Assembly: GCA_965216365.1 (NCBI GenBank)
Contig: CBDCFT010000025.1
Coordinates: forward strand, 1 to 64,000
DNA from: CBDCFT01 sp965216365
Lineage (GTDB): Bacteria > Pseudomonadota > Gammaproteobacteria > Arenicellales > CBDCFT01
Direction of reading: 5' to 3'
Length of the DNA stretch: 64,000 bases
Part shown: positions 59,557-64,000 of the stretch, piece by piece
Numbering within the stretch: the first letter of the stretch is position 1
Layout: each line of letters opens with the position of its first letter
The notes under the pieces: generated by a model
What the model saw: only the letters and a program-made list of their open reading frames with translations
The model's database searches: none
Told to the model about the DNA's origin: nothing
Made by a program: the position numbers and the translations under genes

Positions 59557-60525
59557 ATGACAATAACCGCTACTCGAATTTTGGATAGCCCTATCATTTA
59601 TCCGCACATGGATGCGCGTATGGGTGACAACATTAATGGTCCGGCGTTAGTTCGTGCACCGGATTGGTTACCGAATCCATTGGGAAAATACTACTTGTAT
59701 TTTTCCGATCATAAGGGCAGTTACATTCGCCTGGCTTATGCGGACTTCATCACCGGGCCGTGGGCGATTTACACCCCCGGCGCACTGGATCTTAAGGATT
59801 CGCTATTTGAAACGACTGACCCGCCACTACCACCGCAGTCGGAACGCCCGCCCTGGGCGAAAAAGATGAAAGGCGGATTTTTGTATGCGCACATCGCATC
59901 ACCGGATGTTCACGTAGACCATTCCAATCGACGCCTTTTGATGTATTACCACGGTTTACTGCGTAATGGCGATCAGCAAACCCGGCTGGCGGTTTCCAAA
60001 GACGGGGTTACTTTTCAGGCGCGTCAAGCCTTGCTAGGCCCACCGTACTTTCGTGCTTTTACCTACGCGGATTTTGTTTATGTCATTACCTGGGGCGGTG
60101 AAATCTGGCGCGCATCCGGGTGGCAACGTCCGTTTGAGCAAGGGCCATGTCTCATTCATTTTAATGTGAAAGAAGGCATCGGCGAGGGTTTTCGTCACGG
60201 CGAAGTGCATCGTGTTGGTAACAAGCTGTACGTGTTCTATACCCGTATGGGTGATGCGCCGGAACGTATTCTTTATGTTGAAGTTGCGTTAAATCCGGAT
60301 TGGAAATCGTGGCGAGCGAGCGATCCAGTTGAACTCATGCGACCTCAACTAGACTGGGAAGGAACTGACTTGCCGGTGACCACCTCGACTATGGGTGCCG
60401 AAACCGGACGTGTGCACGCATTGCGTGACCCCTGTGTATTCGAAGACGAAGATAGAGCAACGTACCTGCTTTATTGCGGCGCCGGCGAAAACGGAATTGG
60501 CGTGGCGAAGCTATCCGGATTTTAA
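59557..60525 (+). CDS. Five-bladed beta-propeller, glycoside-hydrolase-like protein
   Basis: A 322-aa protein with the layout of the GH43/62/32/68 five-bladed propeller superfamily: NGPALVRAPDWLPNPLGKYYLYFSDHKGSYIRLAYADFITGPW (blade 1), then ASPDVHVDHSNRRLLMYYHGLL and FGHGEVHRVGNKLYVFYTRMGD-type blades, ending LRDPCVFEDEDRATYLLYCGAGENGIGVAKLSGF. No signal peptide is seen, so it may be cytosolic. Polysaccharide activity is uncertain. Its stop overlaps the convergent TauE gene by four bases. Confidence 0.78.
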   Translation: MTITATRILDSPIIYPHMDARMGDNINGPALVRAPDWLPNPLGKYYLYFSDHKGSYIRLAYADFITGPWAIYTPGALDLKDSLFETTDPPLPPQSERPPWAKKMKGGFLYAHIASPDVHVDHSNRRLLMYYHGLLRNGDQQTRLAVSKDGVTFQARQALLGPPYFRAFTYADFVYVITWGGEIWRASGWQRPFEQGPCLIHFNVKEGIGEGFRHGEVHRVGNKLYVFYTRMGDAPERILYVEVALNPDWKSWRASDPVELMRPQLDWEGTDLPVTTSTMGAETGRVHALRDPCVFEDEDRATYLLYCGAGENGIGVAKLSGF

Positions 60526-61283
60526 GCTTTCGTTGTGTAGCCGGTTAATGCGTTGACAATAATATAGAGACCCAATACCAACAGCGAGATAAAGAAAATC
60601 CGCCTGAATAATCGCTCCGATAAATTTTGCCGAATACGTTGTCCAAAAATCATTCCAATTACCGCCGGTATGAGTGCGGCGGTGGATAATGTGCCGAGTT
60701 CAATTGTCAACAATCCGTTTCCCTGCAGGGCAACGGCAAGTGCCAGCGTGGAAAGAGTAAACAATATTCCCATGGCCTGCATCAGTGCATCGCGTGCAAG
60801 CCCGATGGCCTGCAAAAACAATACGCCGGGAACGACGAATGATCCCGTCATGCCTGTCAGAATGCCGTTCACGGTGCCGGCCAACGGGCCTGCCCAGGTT
60901 TCCTGATTGTTTACAATCTTAAAATGATACCCGGCAAGACTTACCGTTGCGTAAACAATCAGGAGCACACCGAGAAGCGCGGAGAGCAAAGCAAGATCGA
61001 CACGAGTCAGTGCGGTTGTGCCGAACCAGACCATTATCGTTGCCATAACATAAAATAACCATAAGCGTTGCAAGATTGCCTTGCCGTTTCCACCCACTGC
61101 GGCCTGCCAGATATTGGTTATCAACGAGGGCATCAGTAGCAGCGCCATGGCATTGGGTAGACCGACGAAAACGGTCAGCAGAGCGAGAGAGACGGTCGGT
61201 AGTCCAAGCCCGATAACGCCTTTGACCGCGCCCGCTAGCAGAAACGTGATGCAGACTAGCGAAATGGTGAGTGCATCAAACAT
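60522..61283 (-). CDS. TauE/SafE-family permease
   Basis: A 253-aa membrane protein with about eight hydrophobic segments. It has the two repeated family motifs: GAVKGVIGLGLPTVSLALL (about residue 18) and AGTVNGILTGMTGSFVVPGVLFL (about 133). Family members move sulfite, sulfoacetate or other organosulfur anions; export of sulfite would fit nearby sulfate-ester metabolism, but that is inference. Confidence 0.88.
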   Translation of the reverse strand: MFDALTISLVCITFLLAGAVKGVIGLGLPTVSLALLTVFVGLPNAMALLLMPSLITNIWQAAVGGNGKAILQRLWLFYVMATIMVWFGTTALTRVDLALLSALLGVLLIVYATVSLAGYHFKIVNNQETWAGPLAGTVNGILTGMTGSFVVPGVLFLQAIGLARDALMQAMGILFTLSTLALAVALQGNGLLTIELGTLSTAALIPAVIGMIFGQRIRQNLSERLFRRIFFISLLVLGLYIIVNALTGYTTKA

Positions 61284-61314
61284 TGCGTACTGAATGGTTT
61301 GTTACCGGCCGAAC

Positions 61315-61566
61315 CTAATCGTATGGCTTTGAAGCCAGTTCGACAATTTCAAATTTCACCAGATCAGACCAGTTAGTCATCCATTTATCAAATAACGATG
61401 GATTATCCGTTTGCATCAATTGAAAACAACGGTCGCCGTCTTTTTCCAACCAGCTGTCAACGTAACAAAGTCCTTCAGGAAGCATGCGACCCTTTTGTTC
61501 GAAGCGTTGGTAGATCCGTTCCCTGCAATTCGGCAGAAAGTTTTCAATCACCATGTACAACGCCAT
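61315..61566 (-). CDS. DUF3303-family small protein
   Basis: An 83-aa protein beginning MALYMVIENFLPNCRERIYQRFEQKGRMLPEGLCYVDSW, then FQLMQTDNPSLFDKWMTNW, matching DUF3303, a ferredoxin-like-fold family. Function unknown. It is downstream of the TauE-family gene's start side on the same strand, with a 31-nt gap. Confidence 0.85.
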   Translation of the reverse strand: MALYMVIENFLPNCRERIYQRFEQKGRMLPEGLCYVDSWLEKDGDRCFQLMQTDNPSLFDKWMTNWSDLVKFEIVELASKPYD

Positions 61567-61659
61567 ATTATCTTGATTGATTTAATTTGAAATCTTGAAT
61601 TGATTGTTAATAATCAATACGTTTTCCAAAAGTTTATGCTCAAAACAATTTTATTCCAT

Positions 61660-61743
61660 TGTCATTCTGAACGAAGAAAGTAAGTGAAGAACCCAGGAAG
61701 TGTGTTGCATCCTTGTGGATTCTTCGCTGCACTCAGAATGACA
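61660..61743. repeat. 84-bp palindromic repeat with TGTCATTCTGA ends
   Basis: TGTCATTCTGA (61660-61670) and its complement TCAGAATGACA (61733-61743) bound an 84-bp element. GAACGAAGAA near the left and TTCTTCGC near the right also pair. It resembles the family at 41842 with a TCTGA instead of TTCGA variant. It lies between the DUF3303 gene and betA. Confidence 0.7.
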
Positions 61744-61810
61744 GCGAGGTTCTTGTTTTTGTAATATTTCATTTTAGTAGTTGTTAAGTGTTACTAAAGT
61801 TCTACCAATC

Positions 61811-63463
61811 TTAGCGCTGTTCAGTGTGCCAGTTCGGATGAATCCAGGGTTGTTGCTGCGACGGCGACAACAGGCTTTTACCGAGAATATGATCGCTGGC
61901 TTTTTCGCCCACCATAATCGTTGGCGCATTGAGATTACCGTTGGTAATACGTGGAAAGACCGAGCAATCGACGACGCGCAGTGATTCAACGCCGATTACC
62001 CGGCACTCGGAATCCACTACTGCCATGTCGTCGTCAGGGCGCCCCATGCGGCAAGTACCGCAAGGATGATAAGCACTCTCGACGGCGTCGCGTATGAAAT
62101 CATTCATCTGTTCTTCCGATTGCACGACACTGCCCGGTGCTATTTCATCACCTGCGAAGGGTTTAAACGCGTCCTGGCCAAAAATTTCGCGGGTGAATTC
62201 AATACATTTTCGAAAATCCGCCCAATCCTGTTCCTGTGACATGTAATTGAATTGAATCACGGGTGAGTCCTTTGAGTCACTCGAGCGTAGTTTCACCCAA
62301 CCACGAGATGGCGAACGCATTGGCCCGACGTGTGCTTGGAAACCATGGGACTCGGCGGCTGATTTGCCGTCATAGCGGATCGCGACCGGTAAAAAATGAT
62401 ATTGAATGTCGGGATATTCGACACCGGCACGCGAACGTATAAATGCTGCCGACTCAAAATGATTAGTGGCGCCGTCACCGGATTTAAATAGTAACCATTG
62501 CGCGCCGATCATCCCTTTGGAAAATAAACTCAGTTTCGAATAAAGCGTGATGGGTTGCAGGCATTTTTGTTGAAAATAAAATTCCAAATGATCTTGCAGG
62601 TTCTTGCCAACACCCGGCCGGTCAGCAAACACTTCGATGCCATGTTCCCGTAATTCGTTACCCGGCCCGATGCCGGATAACATTAGTATTTTTGGCGAGT
62701 TGAGCGATGAGGCCGAAACAATGACTTCTCGATTGGCTCTGATAATTTCGATTTTGCCCCCGTATTCCACTTCAACACCGGAGGCGCGTTGCCCATCAAA
62801 GATGACACGTCTGACAAAACCATGTTGTAGCGATACGTTTGGTTTTTTCAGCGCGGGTCTGAGGTAAGCGTTAGCAGTCGACCAACGGCGGCCTTTCCAC
62901 ACGGTTTGTTCCATCGGGCCGAAACCTTCCTGTTGTTCGCCGTTATAGTCATCGGTTAACTGATAACCGGCCTCTCCGCCGGCTTTGACGAATGCGTGGT
63001 AAAGCGGATTCTCGCGCAAGCCACGTGTCACATGCAGAGGGCCGTCCGTGCCACGCCAGCCGGTCTGTCCACCGTGGGAAGACTCCATGCGCTGAAAATA
63101 GGGCAAAACGTCTGCGTAGCCCCAACCATTAGCTCCTTGCTCAGCCCAATGATCGTAGTCTTTCGCATGACCGCGCACATACACCATACCGTTAATAGAC
63201 GATGAACCACCGATTACTTTGCCGCGCGGACAGGCCAGACGGCGCCCACCCAGATGAGGCTCCGGTTCGGTTTCGTAACCCCAGTCGTAACGCGACATGC
63301 TCATGGGGTAAGACAAGGCCGCCGGCATTTGAATAAACGGCCCGATGTCGCTGCCACCGTATTCAATGACGAGTACCGAGTGTTCACCGCTTTCCGATAA
63401 CCGATATGCCAGCGTGGAACCGGCAGAACCGGAACCTACTATTACGAAGTCAGCTTGTTTCAT
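61811..63463 (-). CDS. betA: Choline dehydrogenase (GMC oxidoreductase)
   Basis: A 550-aa GMC-family flavoenzyme. FAD-binding start FVIVGSGSAGSTLAYRLSE, GMC signature 1 PRGKVIGGSSSINGMVYVRG (about residue 80), signature 2 SASSLNSPKILMLSGIGPG (about 250), and the catalytic His region SAYHPCGTCRMG (about 468) with a final NLNAPTIMVGEKASDHI. Length and motifs fit BetA, which oxidises choline to betaine aldehyde at the membrane. It is 30 nt downstream of choline-sulfatase. Another GMC alcohol oxidase is possible, but the neighbour supports choline. Confidence 0.88.
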   Translation of the reverse strand: MKQADFVIVGSGSAGSTLAYRLSESGEHSVLVIEYGGSDIGPFIQMPAALSYPMSMSRYDWGYETEPEPHLGGRRLACPRGKVIGGSSSINGMVYVRGHAKDYDHWAEQGANGWGYADVLPYFQRMESSHGGQTGWRGTDGPLHVTRGLRENPLYHAFVKAGGEAGYQLTDDYNGEQQEGFGPMEQTVWKGRRWSTANAYLRPALKKPNVSLQHGFVRRVIFDGQRASGVEVEYGGKIEIIRANREVIVSASSLNSPKILMLSGIGPGNELREHGIEVFADRPGVGKNLQDHLEFYFQQKCLQPITLYSKLSLFSKGMIGAQWLLFKSGDGATNHFESAAFIRSRAGVEYPDIQYHFLPVAIRYDGKSAAESHGFQAHVGPMRSPSRGWVKLRSSDSKDSPVIQFNYMSQEQDWADFRKCIEFTREIFGQDAFKPFAGDEIAPGSVVQSEEQMNDFIRDAVESAYHPCGTCRMGRPDDDMAVVDSECRVIGVESLRVVDCSVFPRITNGNLNAPTIMVGEKASDHILGKSLLSPSQQQPWIHPNWHTEQR

Positions 63464-63493
63464 GTTTAACTGGTCAGATATTAAGCGCTACTA

Positions 63494-64000
63494 CTATGTA
63501 TAACGCGGTTTGAATTCCGGCGCCCGCGGCCAACGCGAAGCAAAGTCGAATTCGGTTAATTCCATGTGACTGCGCGTGTATTCCTCCGCGGCGTTTTGGT
63601 TGGGTTGGAAATCCCATGAGGTGTAAGCGCCCTGGCGTAGCGATTCGTTTAAAAATCGACGTAGTCCCTGATCTTCCAAAACCCGAGCATGAATATCGTC
63701 CACATCCCAATGTTGTCGGGCCTGTTCGCGAAAATCATCGAGTGTTGCTGATTGTTCCAACGCATTCGTGATGTTGTCCAACTCATTTGCATCAGTTTCA
63801 AGATCAAATAATTGTTCCGGATCGGTCGGGCAGCAAGTGTATTTGTAGTTGTCTTTACGAATCATCAGCAGCGGTGCATTTGTGCCTTCCGCCAGATACT
63901 CACTGACCGCACATTCCGGCCCACCGTCATCGCCGTGACACAACGGCCATAGACTGCTGCCGTCGATTGTCTGGACGAGGTCAGTCGGGATATCTGATGC
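63494..64000 (-). CDS. betC: Choline-sulfatase, C-terminal part
   Basis: The last 168 residues of a sulfatase, open at the window edge. Family features are DGSSLWPLCHGDDGG, then SEYLAEGTNAPLLMIRKDNYKYTCCPTDPEQLFDLETDANELDNI and a C-terminal YTSWDFQPNQNAAEEYTRSHMELTEFDFASRWPR. The last block is specific to choline-sulfatase (BetC), whose C-terminal tail helps form the choline-binding site. It hydrolyses choline-O-sulfate to choline and sulfate. The catalytic formylglycine Cys lies outside the window. It probably forms an operon with betA. Confidence 0.9.
   Translation of the reverse strand, partial: ASDIPTDLVQTIDGSSLWPLCHGDDGGPECAVSEYLAEGTNAPLLMIRKDNYKYTCCPTDPEQLFDLETDANELDNITNALEQSATLDDFREQARQHWDVDDIHARVLEDQGLRRFLNESLRQGAYTSWDFQPNQNAAEEYTRSHMELTEFDFASRWPRAPEFKPRYT

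Noticed and set aside
1..64000. CRISPR arrays, tRNA or rRNA genes, prophage modules
   Set aside because: No regularly spaced repeats, no cloverleaf or rRNA gene and no phage structural genes were recognised by eye; a tRNA or small RNA could still be missed.

Overview
This 64 kb window looks like chromosome from a marine-type gammaproteobacterium. The evidence is a set of typical gammaproteobacterial housekeeping genes (ettA, srkA, arfB, a YcaQ/AlkZ-type glycosylase, a PHP-domain phosphoesterase), Pseudomonas-like REP/BIME hairpins, and a heavy load of genes for osmolyte uptake and breakdown. No rRNA, tRNA, CRISPR array, prophage or replication origin was recognised. The assignment is an inference from gene content, not from a marker-gene comparison.

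Layout. 1-1900 (minus): a three-gene operon of an Asp/Glu racemase-fold enzyme, a formaldehyde-activating-enzyme (Fae)-like protein lacking the family's catalytic His, and a DapA-family lyase cut by the window edge. An IS630 element (1984-3148) sits directly upstream. 3176-5758: lipoprotein, GFA-fold protein with a 12-codon leader ORF, fatty acid desaturase, cupin. 5805-7075: complete IS4-family element with 17-bp inverted repeats and a 9-bp target duplication. 7245-12040 (minus): a succinate dehydrogenase/fumarate reductase-like complex plus a two-subunit class I fumarase/tartrate dehydratase, with a divergent LysR gene. 13185-15387: MarR regulator with two matching palindromic operators, a membrane protein and a TPR protein. 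15524-20309: class III aminotransferase-like enzyme, then a minus-strand operon of an N-demethylase-type flavoenzyme, a DMSP-lyase-family cupin and a LysE exporter. 21755-31256: ProXWV betaine importer, Rieske oxygenase, LysR regulator, dimethylglycine/sarcosine dehydrogenase and an MttB-family methyltransferase. 31300-32931: small low-GC island (DUF3800 protein plus membrane protein). 32939-45584: enoyl-CoA hydratase, RidA, creatinase-like M24 protein, repair, stress and translation genes, and an ArsR-SRPBCC-DoxX operon. 45958-53397: BKACE enzyme, EamA transporter, a PspA-membrane protein-VWA operon and an adjacent two-component system. 53413-64000: a PLP lyase fused to two NifU-like domains with an ATP-grasp partner, small proteins, a TauE-type exporter, choline dehydrogenase and the C-terminus of choline-sulfatase.

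A coherent theme is osmolyte catabolism: choline-O-sulfate to choline (betC), choline to betaine aldehyde/betaine (betA), betaine import (proVWX), oxidative demethylation (Rieske oxygenase, DMGDH) and possibly DMSP or related betaines (DMSP-lyase-like cupin with StcD-like demethylase). Seven genes carry one or two single-base indels (nine in total, eight of them insertions, mostly of an extra G or C in a short run). The protein similarity continues cleanly in the shifted frame each time, which points to either very recent mutations or base-calling errors in the source sequence; these genes are reported with joined coordinates.
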